NCBI GenBank assembly: GCA_016758965.1 | Contig: JAEPRB010000012.1 | Span: 307,634-371,633 of the forward strand | Direction of reading: 5' to 3' | Length of the DNA: 64,000 nt | Origin: Circinella minor | Lineage: Eukaryota > Mucoromycota > Mucoromycetes > Mucorales > Lichtheimiaceae | In this document: piece by piece, positions 34,901 to 48,455 of the stretch | Position numbering within the stretch: the first letter of the stretch is position 1 | Layout: each line of letters starts with the position of its first letter | The notes under the pieces: generated by a model | The model's database searches: none | What the model was told of the DNA's origin: nothing | What the model saw: only the letters and a program-made list of their open reading frames with translations | Position numbers and translations under genes: made by a program

Positions 34901-36005
34901 CCTACGACCCTTTCCAGTTCGGAGTACGTACCTATGATATTCCTAGTGTTGGGTTTTCAATACCTGGTCAGTAATCACTATCATATGGACTGTTGCCCTA
35001 ATGTTTTTTTTTCTTTTTTTTTTAGAAAAAAAAATATTACAAAAAGATATAAAATATGACCTGACACATAATATTATCATAATTCTAAAACAACCTACTC
35101 TACAAATTTCTTCTTTAGATCCTCATTTCCCGAACAACACGTAAAAAATATCTCAAATATATCAACTTCATTTATAGGTAGGACAACGAAGGCGTTAACA
35201 GCGGTGTAAGCTGAAAATATACTTACGGCTTATACAAAAGACAATGAAAAAACAATAAGCCATAATAGATACTACGTACTTGCGATTTACTAGTTAGAAA
35301 CAGACCATACTATACAATAAAAATTCTAATACGTATCATAATATGATACATCTATATCGCTGAAAATGTTATGGGATAAGCTTGATTTTTCTCTTTTATA
35401 TTACCAGAATTAATTCAACCTCAATTGGCCAGAACTACTACAAGCAGTAGTGCACATATTGTCAGAACATGTCTATGATCTTTCTTTTTTTTTTTTTTTT
35501 GATAAATTAGCAAGAAAATCAAGAATTTAGTTAATTTATAAAAACGTGCACACTTCATCAACCAATATATATATTATACTACAGTTTTTAGTAGTCATCA
35601 CTCTATTCTCTTGTTTTCACTAGTGATACGTACTGTCTGTTTTAAAAAATTATAACTTTTATTCAACTGTATTTGTATTATAAGCATCACCCTTATAATT
35701 AAAAAATTACATAGAGGCTTTTTCTTTTCAAATAAGATTAAAATGAGTTGTAAATTAATTTATATATAAATATATATAGATTATCATTTTATATACACAA
35801 ACGGCATAGAAATAGATGATTTATTTAAAGAAGAGAACTTTAATTTGTTAAATGAGAGAGAGAGAGAGAATATGGATGTAAATGTGATTGAGGTTGTGTA
35901 TCAACATAATATATGTTACATGGAACTTTAAAAAAAAATATTTGTGAAAAGAAAAAAAAAATATTTGTGAAAAGAAAAAAAAGAGAGAGAAAAAAACGTC
36001 CTAAT
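31947..36005. other. Long intergenic region between the fusion gene and the Ca2+-ATPase gene
   Basis: About 4 kb without a supportable gene. TACGTA is frequent (near 32628, 32777, 33251, 33592, 34929, 35275, 35331 and 35629). At 34445-34620 two diverged copies of a roughly 90-bp unit stand in tandem (TTGCGTAAGCGGAAGTGG / TTGCGAAAGAGGAAGTGG, each followed by GGACC.TTGCCGTT). A 43-codon frame at 34843-34974 is locally less AT-rich but unrecognised. Confidence 0.5.
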
Positions 36006-39000
36006 CTATGATTGATGATTGTTGGAAGCTTTGTTTTGTTGATGCTCGGAAGCTTCTCCAGCTGCTCGGTTGAAATCTTGAGCATAAGCAACCAAGGATG
36101 CAAATCTGTTATTGCTAGAACCTGGGGCGTTGCCATTAGTTGGAACAGCACCATAACGAGGGGGAGAAGTACCCAACAAGCTAGAGCGAACACTAGTAAG
36201 TGAATCAGAACGGCTATGGCTACGGTGAGGATGACGCGAACGACGAAGCATCGAATAAACACGAAGGCCGTTACGAACATCACCAATAGCACCTTCCCAA
36301 TGCATACGCGAATAGGTAGCAAGTTGACGAGCATCTTCACGGAAATAACGTTCAAATCCACAGTCGGGCAACAAACGAATGATAGTACCAACAGGAAGAG
36401 AAAGAGAACCAATCAATACAGTAACTAACCATTGCATGGGTGTCAAAGGTGTAGTTTTGAATGCAATACCACCAAATGTGACAATCAAGAATTGGGTGAG
36501 AACAACGATAACTTGAATAGTAATAAAGATCCAGTTATTAAACATATCCTTGAATACGTTAATACTTCCATCAATGCGACGACAGTTGATTTCATTGAAG
36601 ACTTGTAAAAAGACAAAAATATTGAATACGATGGTACGCAATACTGCATCATCATGTGGACTGTCACCAAGGTGGAAAATAGGTTTGCCGAGATAAATAA
36701 CACACAAGTTGATGACAATTTGGAAAATAGCTTGGCCAACAATCATTTTGCCCATAGTAAAGTTGATCAAATGAGCATATTTCGAAATGGGTTTACGTTG
36801 AAGCAAATCGTCAGTGGGTGGTTCAGTAGCTAAAGCCAAAGCAGCTAATGTATCCATGATAAGGTTTACCCACAAGAGTTGTACAGCGCTCAAAACACTT
36901 TCAGAATCAGCGGAGCCAACAGCACTAATGAATGAAAGAGCAACGGCTGCAATATTAACGGTCAATTGGAAAGTCAAGAACTTGCGTACACCATCATTAA
37001 CAGCACGACCCCATAACAAAGCCTTCAAGATCGAGTTGAAGTTATCGTCCATAAGAATAATATCAGAAGCTTCCTTGGCAACTTCAGTACCAGCAATACC
37101 CATACTAAAACCGACATCAGCCATTTTAAGAGCAGGTCCGTCGTTTGTACCATCACCAGTCATACCAACAACTTGATCTTGTTCTTGAAGTCGGCTAACA
37201 ACAACAGTTTTGTCAGTAGGAGAGGAACGAGCCAAAACTTGTAAACGGGGAATAACCTTGCGTTGTTCTTCAACAGACATGGCACGTAATTCAGGACCGG
37301 TTAATGCTTCACCACCCTTGGTAAGAATACCAGCATTGCGAGCAATAGCCTTAGCTGTAGTCAAGTTATCACCAGTGATCATACGAACAAATACACCAGC
37401 TTCACGGAATTTAGCGACAGATTCAACGACACCAGGTCGAAGAGGATCCATAATACCCACAATACCAATCAATGTCAATTCTTCAAGTGGAGGTTCATCA
37501 GTGTCAGCAGCATTTTCGTATTCGTCAGTCTTGATATCACGATAAGCCAAAGCGATGGTACGCAAAGCATGGTTGGCGTATTCAGTAATAATATTGTTCC
37601 AGCGGGTGAGTACCTCCTTATCAAGTTTCTGGGTGTTACCCTTTTCATCAATAAAATGAGTACAAGAGCCCAAAACAATTTCAGATGCGCCTTTGACGTA
37701 AGCGCGATAATCAGCTTGTGATTTAGATTTTGCAGTGTTTTCTTGAACCTTAATAACAGTTGTCATGGTCTTGCGCTTAGATGAAAAGGGGAAAACTTTG
37801 GCAATCTTGGCATCGTGACGAATATCTTCATAGCTACTACCAAGGCTCTTGGAAAAGCCGAGCAATGCACATTCTGTCTTGGAACCAACAAAATCAACAT
37901 TACCATTTTCGTCCTTGCCTTCAAATGCTGTAGAATTGACAGCAATATTTTCAAACAATAATTCTTGAACTGCCTTTGGATCCACCTTCTTTGCCCAGTT
38001 CTTAATATCTTCAATAGAATCAAACGATTCTTCGGCCAAAGTACCACGTACAACAGTCATTCTGTTTTGGGTTAATGTACCCGTTTTGTCCGAACAAATA
38101 GCAGTGGCGTTACCCATGGTTTCACATGCTGCCAAGACACGAACGAGGTTGCTATCCTTGAGCATTTGAGTGGTAGCAAAAGCTAATGCCATAGTCACAG
38201 CCATAGGAAGACCTTCTGGAACAGCGACAACAATAATAGTAATAGCTTGAATAACAATACTAATCATAGCAGCGGCGATTTCTCCAGCTGGAGGGAATTC
38301 ATCTTGTAATGAGGCAGTGACAAAGAACTTGATGACCAAAGTCAAGAGCATAGCAAGGGCAGCAGCAAAACCGAGTTTGGCAATTTGTTCAGCTAATACA
38401 TCAAGTTTGACTTGCAAAGGAGTACCTTCGGTTTCTTCGCCACGCATGGACATCATGGTCTTACCATAAAAAGAATGTTCACCGACAGCAATGACAAGTG
38501 CACGACCAACACCTTCCAAAACCTTAGAGCCCGACAAAATAAAGCAATCACCTTTGCCTTTGCCTTCAGTCTCTTTCTTCATAGTATCAGTTTCACCAGT
38601 GGCAGAGGATTCATCACAGGCCAAGTTATGACCTCCCAAAAAGATACCATCAACGGGAACAATATCACCCGGTTCAAGTTCGAGAACATCACCGACATTT
38701 AAATCATAGACGCTAATTTGTTGTTGTTTACCACCCCGCAATACTTTAACTTCACGATCCTCTTTCTTGGCATTGAGTTTCTTGAATTGAGCTTCTTTTT
38801 GATAATCGTTGACAGCATTGGTTAAGACAACAGCTAATACAGCAACAAGAATGGCAGTACCTTCAACCCTAATTTAATTATATAATAAATCATCCAATTT
38901 TTAGAATTCGGAGAAACATTTATTTTAGTTGTTCCATAATGTAACAAAGTGGATATGTGTCACATTTATTAGCCACGAAACTTACCAGCCTACACGTGGC

Positions 39001-39542
39001 TCGTCTGGGGGGTGTCGTGGCGAGTAATCTTCCCATATACCGACAGCAAGACTTACAAACGAAGCAATGGTCAACATAACTATTAAATTCATTTACCCAA
39101 CGAAATGGTCGTTAACAAATGCAATTACTTTTTGTTGTTGTTTGTTTTTTTCCCTCCATTTTGGGGATATGAGGTTTGCTCCAGAATCAACATTTCAAAT
39201 AAATAAAAAAAAAATAGACAACATACTCAAAGTTTTGTCATTATAAGCTGCCCATAGTAATTCCATAAATGTTTTGCTTTGTGCTTCGGGCAAGACATTT
39301 CGACCAAATACTGCTTGACGTTCATTGAATGGTTCGTCACTTGATCGTTCAACACCTTCGTCAGCAGATAAACCGACGCGTACGTCAACACGTAATTTTC
39401 GAGCGAGTTGTTCAGTACCACCCAGTCGTTCAAGTAAGTCTGGACTTTTTGGATCAACTAAATGTTGTAGTTCTTCAGCAGATACCCCAAAGGACCCTTG
39501 ATGATCATTATTGATCAGAGGCCTTCGTTCTTCTCGAGGCAT
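36006..39542 (-). CDS. P2B-type Ca2+-transporting ATPase (PMCA/Pmc1-like)
   Basis: Exons (minus) 39227-39542, 38986-39079 and 36006-38868 give 1090 residues. The N-terminal SAEELQHLVDPKSPDLLERL block is typical of fungal Pmc1 proteins. P-type motifs in order: the actuator-domain ATGE (in ESSATGETD), VVAVPEGLP in M4 (about residue 355), the phosphorylated aspartate in SDKTGTLT (about D397), KGASE (nucleotide domain), MITGDN, and the hinge GDGTNDGPALK. The VPEGLP signature and MDT in NLIMDTLAAL favour P2B over P2A. It pumps cytosolic Ca2+ into the vacuole or out of the cell. The C-terminus (WEGAIGDVRNGLRVYSML then RRSRHPHR) looks like the calmodulin-binding autoinhibitory helix of P2B pumps; this last point is inference. 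Confidence 0.95.
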
Positions 39543-40808
39543 ATTATGTTTTTTTTATCTAAAAAAAATTGAAAAGAATGAAAAGAAAAAGGAAAAAATA
39601 AAAAGGAAAAGGAAAGACAAAATAAAATTTATTTATTGGGGGTAGGAGGGGGGGAGGACATGAATATATAAAAAGGGAACTGGGAACACTTTTTTTTAAT
39701 GTTTGTTAGTTTTCTTCATGCGTGTAATAATCGCAGTGTGAAAAAAAAAACCAACAATACTTTTATCCCTCTCTATTGAGTATATCTATATAATATAAGC
39801 CTACTCAGCCATTTCTTTTGGAATGTTCTGCTATCAAATTAATAATAGATTGCCACAGAATTTTTTTCGGTGCCCTTCTCTCCTCTCGTGGGTAACAACA
39901 CTGAATTGACTTTGAGTTACACATGATATAAAAATATCAATAAAATGTTGTGGATTGATTTACTTATTTTTTTTTTTTTTGAACAAGCTATCAAAAAACT
40001 ATATCACGCTCTATTAAATTTATTTTTTGTGTTGAAATAGAGTAATGACACGATAAATATAATATGGCATTTTATTCAAACGACTTCATAATCAACTCGG
40101 CAGTGAATACCGATGGTTGTTTAACTAGCTACACACATTATTGGCAGTAAATTCCTTTTTACTATTTTTAATTAACATTAAAGTATTTTACAAAGAGCAT
40201 AGACAGGCTAATGCTTTTTTTTTTCGGTCTAATTGAAATGACATCAAGCAGTTTTTGTATAGAAAATGTCATGCTATCATCATCATCATCATAATTCATT
40301 TTTAATATTATAGTTATATTTCCACGCTAACCAGTTATTGTATTCGGACTTATGCACATGTTTCAGAAAGTGAGCTATTTTATTACTAGGGCGTTTTCTT
40401 TGATTGTCGAGCAAACCAAATAAATATGCATCTTACATTCATTGTTGTCATGACTCTTATGTACTGTACTACTCTATTCCAAAGTTCTTTCAGTCAAACA
40501 AAGATGACAACTCCTTATATAAATGCATCAAGCACAAGTTTTTGTTTTGTTTTGTTTTGTTTTTTAAATAAAAAAAAATATGTAAGATGTATTTTCTACA
40601 TTAAAACAACAAATAAAGCAATCAAATTTTAGTTTATGATTAGTATGTAGTCGGGTTGAATTGTCGAAAAAAAAAGTAAAAAAAATGTAATATTGAAACA
40701 ATATGAAAAGAAAAGGGAAGAGGAAGAGGGAATATATGCAAAAACAAGTAATGAAAAAGAAAAAAAAATTACAACATAAAAATGTAATAAGGAAAAAAAA
40801 TAAAAATT
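39543..40808. other. Intergenic DNA between the Ca2+-ATPase and FCP1 genes
   Basis: Purine-rich, A-rich stretches lie close to the ATPase start (39550-39720), followed by AT-rich DNA. No gene is supported. Confidence 0.5.
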
Positions 40809-43800
40809 TTACTCGATTTCATCATCAAGAGCACCAGCAAAGTCATCTAATGATGATGAATCATCATCTTCTTCTTCTTCTTCATCATATCCAATATGAT
40901 CTTCATCACCATAGTAATCACTTTGTTTGTTTTCTTCATCGTCAACATCTCCTAAATCCGGTACACCCATATCACTATCTGGTATACTATTATTATCACT
41001 TTCCATTTCGTTGTCATCCAATGTTGATACTTGAGATAATTGTGAACGTCCACGCATAGCTGTTGTCATCCTTCGTTTTGCTAATGGTGATTTGGCTTCT
41101 TCTTCGCTTTCACTTTCTGATCGATTGTTATAGCCATCTCGTTTCCTTCTTGCCTTTTTTATATATGAATTTTGTGAAGATGTTGGGCTGTTTTTTTTTT
41201 AAAAATAAATAATTAAATAAATATACAAAGAGAGAAAAAAAGAAACAAAGAAAATGAAACAGGAGTAAAAAGAAATAACAATAATATTCTTACCTGTCTA
41301 TCGCTTCTGAGTCTGTGTCTCCAATATCTGTTCCACTTTCATTAAGGGCATCGTCAACTTCTCTATCCATTTCATCCCAATCAACATCTTCTCCAAGACT
41401 ATGTTCATCTGGATCAAAGGCACCATCATCAAAAGGGGTAGATTCAGGATTTTCTACTTCAACTTCACCAGAATCACCAGAAGGGTTAAGTGAAGGGAGT
41501 ATATAACGTTTTTCATCTTGTTTTTCCCATCGTGCTGCACTATCCAACAACCAATCTATAGTGACAATAAAAATTTTATTTGTTCGTCGTGCTCGATTCA
41601 CCTTATCGGTTCCAGCCTATAAAGGATTTGTAAATATAATATGACATTCATTTGAAACAAAAAAGAGTAAGTTGATATTATCCTTATTTGTCATCAGAGC
41701 CGATCCCAAATCCCAAAAAAAGAAAGAAAGAAAATTACCTTTGCAGCAATGACGTGTGTAACATTGCCAGTCAAATCTGGTAGACACACAGCCCCAAATG
41801 ATTCCGCTAATCGCCAATACATTGAGTCGGATAATGTTTGTTGTTGAGGAATTAAGCCTGAAAATACAATATGAATATCATTCAATACCTTCTTTTTCAT
41901 TTGAGGTATCAAATCTTTTACATCTGGTTTCTCCACTGGTGTTCCAGTACCATTCTCTGTTTGTTGTTTGTTATAAATTTCTAACCCTTTGTAAAATCGG
42001 TCATGCACTTCTGTCAATATCTAATTTTATAATTAAAAAAAAAAAGATTTGTCATTAATTTTGTTAATCATCAAATAAAAAAATGTACAGATATGTGGGT
42101 AGTAGTATATGTGTGGGTTCATATAATCCATCTATTTACCTCTGTCATGGTATATAATTCTTTATCATTATCAACAAGTAATGGTCGATCTTGACCTGGT
42201 GCTAATTCATTTTGTTTTTGTGCCAAAGGACGTTGTTGTTGTTGTTCTTTTGCCATTGCTTCTTGAATTTTTTCTTGTTCTTCAAGAATCTTAGATTCAT
42301 CACCATTCTCTTCATCTCCTTCCTCTCCTTCCTCTTCTTTATCATCACCATCCTCGTTATCATTTTCTTCTTTCTTATTGTCTTCTCTGATTTCCTTTAC
42401 TTCGCCTTCTATTGTGTCACATAAACAATGATGTCAGGTGAAAACACGTTTTTTTTTTCCACGTATCTTTTTTTATTTTATTCTTTTAGAAAAAATATTT
42501 ACCTTTCTTTGAATCAGTTATTTTTTCTCCCTTGTCTGTGTGTTTTCCTATTTCATTCCGGGGCTTTGGAGGTTGTGCAGGAACATCTGGAATCTAAAAG
42601 AAAAGGTGATATATATATACAATGGGTTACTAATTCCTACATAGCAACCCTTCCTCGAAACACAAGATATTACAAATGAAATATGCTTCACAAACCTGCT
42701 TTGGTGCAAATGGGGAGTTAATATCACCAATACCGACAAAGAACTCATCTAAATTAAATTTTTATGATCCATTATACTTTTTAGTTATTATATATCTAAA
42801 CATGAATAATTCAATAGAAAACAAAAAAAATCAACTTACAAGGCTTTATTTTAATTAAATTGGGAGAAAAACTCCATACGTCTGACCGATCATCTAGAAC
42901 TACAACCATGGATGTATCGCAAGGAAAAAGTCGTTGGATTTTCTTTTGTGTAACACCTAAAAAATGACATGTCAGTCACTTTTATTTTTCCTTGATAACT
43001 TTTTGAAGATAAAGAAGAAAGGAAAAGGGTCGCATGACATGTTCTATTATTTATTATTATTATTATTATTTTACTTACTACCACTCTCATCTCGCGATAA
43101 AATACGACCACGAAATAATTTATCTTCTGGATCAATTTCTCGTGCTACTGCTTCTGCATAATGTCGAGTTCCCATAGTATAAATATGTAATTCATATTTT
43201 TCTGACACTTTACGTAAAAATTCAGATAATCCTGGTCTAATAAAATAAAGTTAGATCAATTATTTAATGATTCTACCGTTTTAGTGAATGAATATAATTG
43301 TAATAAAAGTTAGATTCAGTTTACCTTAATTTAATATAATACATCAAACTACTTCCAGGTAATGTAAATTTGCGAATATCTTTTGTTGCAGGATGATTTG
43401 TATTATTTTCATCTCTCATCCAATCGCCCACCGTTGGATCCCAAGTAGCATGGACGACAGTCTGATCCAAATCTAGGATCAACGATAATTTCCGATCTTC
43501 AAGTAACCTTTCAGCATTTTCATGTTCTAATCGTTCTGCTTCCTAATATAAGAAAATAACAATATAAAGATAAAGTATATGTCTGTGAGAAACAAACCAC
43601 TATATAAATTAAAATAAAAAAGCATTTCTTTTAACATACCTGTCGGCTTACTGTTAAGCCCATATTATCGTGGCTCATATTTATATGAGTTTTCGTATTA
43701 TCATTACTAAAATATAAAATAACTTATTAGAATATACTTTTTTTTTTGTTCCAAATTACAAAATGACAAAATAAAAAAAAACAGGTTTATATTTATTTTT

Positions 43801-43875
43801 ATTTCCTTACGTCTCTAAAACGGCACCACAAAGTGCACAAAGACCATTAAATTGAACTTCGTGTGTACAATCCAT
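40809..43875 (-). CDS. FCP1: FCP1-type RNA polymerase II CTD phosphatase
   Basis: Exons (minus) 43811-43875, 43640-43706, 43325-43542, 43079-43236, 42840-42956, 42696-42748, 42503-42593, 42140-42408, 41739-42020, 41294-41616 and 40809-41187 give 673 residues. The catalytic DxDxT is DLDQT (residues 68-72), followed by LRPGLSEFL and VVLDDRSDVW of the FCPH domain. An acidic linker precedes a BRCT domain (about 391-490: HIVFSGLIPQQQ; TIDWLLDSAARWEK). The acidic C-terminus (DDDSSSLDDFAGALDDE) matches the TFIIF-binding tail. FCP1 dephosphorylates Ser2/Ser5 of the polymerase II tail to recycle the enzyme. Oddity: the model starts at CTHEVQFNGLCALCG, so the N-terminal lobe of roughly 150 residues found in yeast Fcp1 is absent. 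The base before ATG could be a splice acceptor (CTAAC ... CAAG), but I see no upstream exon. Confidence 0.93.
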
Positions 43876-44945
43876 CTTGATGATTTTCGTTAGATCTGAA
43901 TTATTTATGCAAAAAAATAAAAAGTTTTTTTTATATAATCAGTTGAGGGTAAAAAAAAAAAATAGACCAGCATAAAAAAAAGCGCAGATATTTTAATAGA
44001 AACTTTAAATAAAAATACATTACAGCATGTAAAACAACAACATCAACAGTAATGTAGAAAAAAAACACAATGAAATGTTTCTTCTTTTATTTTTATTTCC
44101 TCGTACCTTGCGTATATGTGTGTGGGAAGGGGGGGGGGATAAAAGGGAATAGTACGTTTCTTTATTTTATTTTTTATGAAGAGAAGGAAAAAAAAAAAGA
44201 AACTTTCTTTTCGTCGCGACAAAATAGAAGAGGTTTTTATTTTTTTTTGGTAAAATCCATGCACACTTTACAAGTTTTAAATTATTTCGTCCAATGAAAC
44301 CTGACTTTGGGATTTTCGCGAATAACAATGAGAGAGGTAGATTCAGTTTTGGTAAGATATAGTTATTTCTATTTTTGCTGCGCAGTCAATATATTATTGA
44401 TAAAAATGTTACTATGGTGGTGATACTTTGGTAAACAATATCAACATTCATTGTTGTCATAGTGAACTGCCAATCCTGCTTATATCTCTTTTGCTAACTT
44501 TTCTTACATCAACCATATTTATATGTGTACTTTTCTGTATTACATAATTCAAAGTCATAACGTTGTTCTCTCTTCAACATTTAATAATACATTATATAAA
44601 CTAGTTAAAAGTAATAGCTCGTAAGTTTGTCTAGTAGTAAGTAACTATGTAAAATTAAATTATCATTCAAAAATAAGAATTATCTAAGATTCAATAGAAA
44701 GGGGTCTGATCATCTTACATGCGTTTGTTAAATTTCGAGAAAGGGAGACGGAACTTTTTAAAATGTTAGCTTGGTTTATATTATTGGGCTATATATACAT
44801 CTCGTGTTTTTTAATCCAACGCATAGGATTAAATATCAAAGAAAAAAAAAACTGTTACAACATTTCTGCACACATTTCCCCGGCGGTTTTTCTTTTCAAT
44901 AAAATAAAAGATTTACATATATATAGTTTTATTATATATTTTGAT
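43876..44945. other. Intergenic DNA between FCP1 and GPD genes
   Basis: No upstream FCP1 exon, tRNA or other gene was found in about 1.1 kb of AT-rich DNA. There are homopolymer G and A runs near 44128 and 44190. Confidence 0.5.
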
Positions 44946-46954
44946 TTAATGCTGAAGTGCATCTATAATTGATTCTGGAGGAGCATTTTCGTAAATGACT
45001 TGATATACTGAAGTCATCAAAGGAAACCTAAAATAATATATATTAGTTAGCTGCCATTGATATTTAGGAGTAAGAAACATATTACGTTTCCTTATATGTT
45101 TCTTCATCATAAATAGGATATATCATCCCAAATAAAAAAAAAACCATACATGTCTGTCATATTTCGAGCTTTCAAGAAGCGGTGTATTTCAAGTGCAGTA
45201 GTAGTGCCTTGACTTTTTTGACCATTCAATAACTCTTTTTCTACTTCTTCAATAGTCTATTTTAAATATATTGAAACAAAACAATGTGAGTTTATTGCGG
45301 TTCTGACTCTTGCCTTTTTCGTTTTCATCAAAACTGTAATACGTAAAATAATACTTTACTTTATTTGAGCCAATAAATGCTTCGGCCACTTTACGGTTTC
45401 TAGAAATTGTAGAATATTAACTTTTTAGTAAGTTTTGCTTTTGAAAATTCAAACAACTAGTCTAACTACTCACCTTCCACCAGCACATGTAGTAATCAAG
45501 TCAGCCACACCACATGATTCTATACGATTTTATATTCTTACTGTGTTAATGATATACAGTTTGATGACATTGGGATATATGTCTATAGATCAAAACAATT
45601 ATATATACATCTTACCAAAAAATGTTTCTGTATGAACACCTCCGAAAAATGTTTTGCCGAACTTTCTCATTTCAAGCAAACCACGACGAATGAATGCTGA
45701 TTTAGTGTTGTTACCATATCTAATTTATATATATATCCCCCCCCCACAATTGTTAGTAAATAAACTTGAAAGAATTAAGTGAAACTAGTTTTTTATGACT
45801 TTGACAAATACTGTATTTACTTTAAACCATCACTTATACCGGCAGCAATAGCTACTACGTTTTTCAGGGCACCACACACCTGTAAACCGCTATAATCTCC
45901 AATTACAGTAATGTTAAGATAATTGGTATGGAAAAGCTTGAAGTACGCAATAGTGATTGAAAGGAAAAAGTATAAAAAAAAAATGATTCAGTTAGCCAAC
46001 AGAAAAAAAAAAGAGTCACTCACAACTGTAGATATTCCCAATTCTTGAATTTACCTTATGAAAGATTTTACCGTCTGTCTCTATATTTTTTGTACCAATT
46101 GTTGATTCACCATATTTTTCTTCGGCGACTTCAGATGCAAGATTAGCACCACTTAATGCGCAACACTCAATACCGAGAATTCTGGATATTTCATCAGAAA
46201 ACAACATAATTTCGTTGTTATGGAAATCCAGACCCTTAATTTGTACGATGTAGAATATAAAATATTTTGTGAGTAATGATACGTAGTAAATAACATAAAA
46301 ACCAGTGTATCATCATCATATATATATTACCTTGATCAATGAGATGGCTCGACAATCATTATGAATGACTCCGCGGAGGTTCTCACAAGTTTTATAAACA
46401 AACTTTTTATAATATCGTGTTAGACTTACATATTTATTATACAATCCATAGTATTATTATCTATCATTTTACATATTTCAACAAATTACCTGATGTGGCA
46501 TTACAAATACAAGAATATTGGCATCTCGTGCTGCTTCTTGTACGTCTGACAATGCTTTAATATTATCTGGTAATCGAATTCCCGGTAAATACCTTTATAA
46601 TAGTAAAAAAAAAATAGATTAAATAATGCATAAAATTTTCAAGCTTGATTTAATGCCCCCCCCCAAAAAAAAAGGGAATTTGATACTTTACTTTACATTC
46701 TCATGATCATTATTAATAATGTCAGTCAATTTTCGACCGTTTACTTCTTCTTCAAATACCCAAACCCTCACAGTTTGATCGAATAAATCAGGGTGTTTTT
46801 CAACGTTTTGTCCAACGAGTCGAGCAATAGCTGAACCCCTATAATATATTGATATATATATAAGAAATAAAAATAAAGATTATGTGAAAATGGATAGTAT
46901 TTTATACCAATTGCCTGAGCCTATAACTGAAACTTTATATTGTTGACCACCCAT
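44946..46954 (-). CDS. GPD1: NAD+-dependent glycerol-3-phosphate dehydrogenase
   Basis: Eleven exons (minus): 46908-46954, 46692-46838, 46490-46592, 46331-46402, 46055-46234, 45821-45936, 45616-45719, 45474-45519, 45360-45399, 45150-45256 and 44946-45027, giving 347 residues, the normal length. The Rossmann motif GSGNWGSAIA is at residues 12-21; the catalytic region contains [35 protein letters not shown] and [12 protein letters not shown] (NAD-binding arginine). It reduces dihydroxyacetone phosphate to glycerol-3-phosphate in the cytosol, feeding glycerol (osmolyte) and lipid synthesis. Introns are dense; the smallest exon is 40 nt. No peroxisomal or mitochondrial signal is evident. Subtype naming (GPD1 versus GPD2) is by family only. 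Confidence 0.95.
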
Positions 46955-47449
46955 GTTATTATAATAACGATCAAAAGTATGAAGAGATAAAAATAAAGAA
47001 GAAAAAAAGGATAAGAAAGATCACGAAAAGCAAAAAAAAAAATATTTCAGTGATTTATGTTGGCCCTTTTCATTTGGAGGTAAGACCCTTGCTATTTGTT
47101 ATATAACCCGGAAGTAGACCAATTATTTTCGGAGTCTTCCTTTTATATCTGTTCATAATTACTTGTATAAGTATATTTGCTAGCAATTACAATAACATAA
47201 ATGATAATAAATCAATAGGTTTATTTGTTCTATTTAATTTCTCTCTCTTATTTAATATAGCTATAGTATATTCATCTATATATAAGTTGAAAGCAGAGAG
47301 ACGTGAGGTTATCAAACAAGTTTCATATTAAGAAAAAGTTTATGATCATCTCATGAAACAAACATCCATCTTGTAGACAAAATATGAATCTAGTTATTTT
47401 AATTTAACTAATCTTTTTATTGTATATATATATATATATATATCTACAA

Positions 47450-48455
47450 TTACACTTGAGATATACCCTTTGCAAAAAACTCTGCATTATTATCTAAAAT
47501 CTTATAGTGCAATGATTGTGCTACAGTAGTTGTTGATCTTGGAACATATTGTGGACCATGTAAGATCGATAACTATGAACAAACATACAAATATAAATTA
47601 ATATCGGTTGCTTTTAAAATTCTCACTCTCTATAACCCACATATAAATGAATAATAAACAAAAATTGTATCTTTTTTCATATACCTGTCCATGAATATCT
47701 CGTGCTAATCCACTGCCTAATGCCTCTGCTTGAAGAATAAGTTCAGCACTAGTAATAACAGATTTTACAAATGCATCTTGCTCTGGATCTTCAGCTCCTT
47801 CTTCATCTGCATGAACAACTGTAATCAATGTACCGCCCACACTTTCCATTAAAACCTTAAGTTTATGTAAAAATTGAGATACTGAATCTAAAACATAACC
47901 TGTCATTAATAATACACTTGCATCGTCAAGAATCAATAGTGGATGTGGTTTGCTGGTTTGAGAAACATGGCGACGAATAATTTGGTAAAATGATAATAAT
48001 ATATTATCTGAAGGTTTTGAACCGTCGAGTGTATCAGTAGGTGTACTTGGGGTGCCAGTAGGTGGATAAGGTGTTCCTTGAGTGTATGGATTAATATGTG
48101 TTAAACCGTCAATAAAACTAAACTGGCCAGATTGTTTATATGCTTGCAAGTTGATACCCTTATTTTTAAATATACATATATGAATGAGATGCATGATACT
48201 ATTGAATTTTATAAAGGTCTTTAATAAATAAAGAAATATAAGTACCAATTTACGTCCAATAAGAAAATAATGATTGAAGATCTGTGAAAGACCGATCAAT
48301 ACGACGTGTTGATCTGCTTTAAGGTGATTTCCAAGAAAATGATGAATCAGAAAGTTTCCATTTGATTTAAGCGTGTCAGTAATAACAATGTGTGATTTTG
48401 TAGGTGGAACATTATTTGGAAAAGCGAGAGCTGCGTCTAAGGTTGCATAACCCAT
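47450..48455 (-). CDS. ELP6: Elongator complex subunit 6
   Basis: Exons (minus) 48246-48455, 47685-48158 and 47450-47572 give 268 residues, matching Elp6 size. The N-terminal block FPNNVPPTKSHIVITDTL, then NFLIHHFLGNHLKADQHVVL, is the Elp6 RecA-like start. PLLILDDASVLLMTGY and GGTLITVVHADEE follow, and the end is HGQLSILHGPQ. The RecA-like ATPase motifs are absent, as in the family. Elp4-Elp5-Elp6 form a hexameric ring of Elongator, which modifies wobble uridines in tRNA. The first intron (87 nt) can be read through in frame as a hydrophobic stretch, but homology supports splicing. The start lies 149 bp after the stop of the upstream sterol-transfer gene, so both share very little intergenic DNA. 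Confidence 0.9.

Noticed and set aside
34843..34974. 43-codon frame with locally higher GC
   Set aside because: Too short, no match I recognise, and no splice-consistent extension on either side.
48159..48245. Unspliced ELP6 reading with a hydrophobic insert (possible membrane segment)
   Set aside because: The stretch has intron signals (GTACTT...AAG), has no counterpart in Elp6, and splicing gives the expected length.
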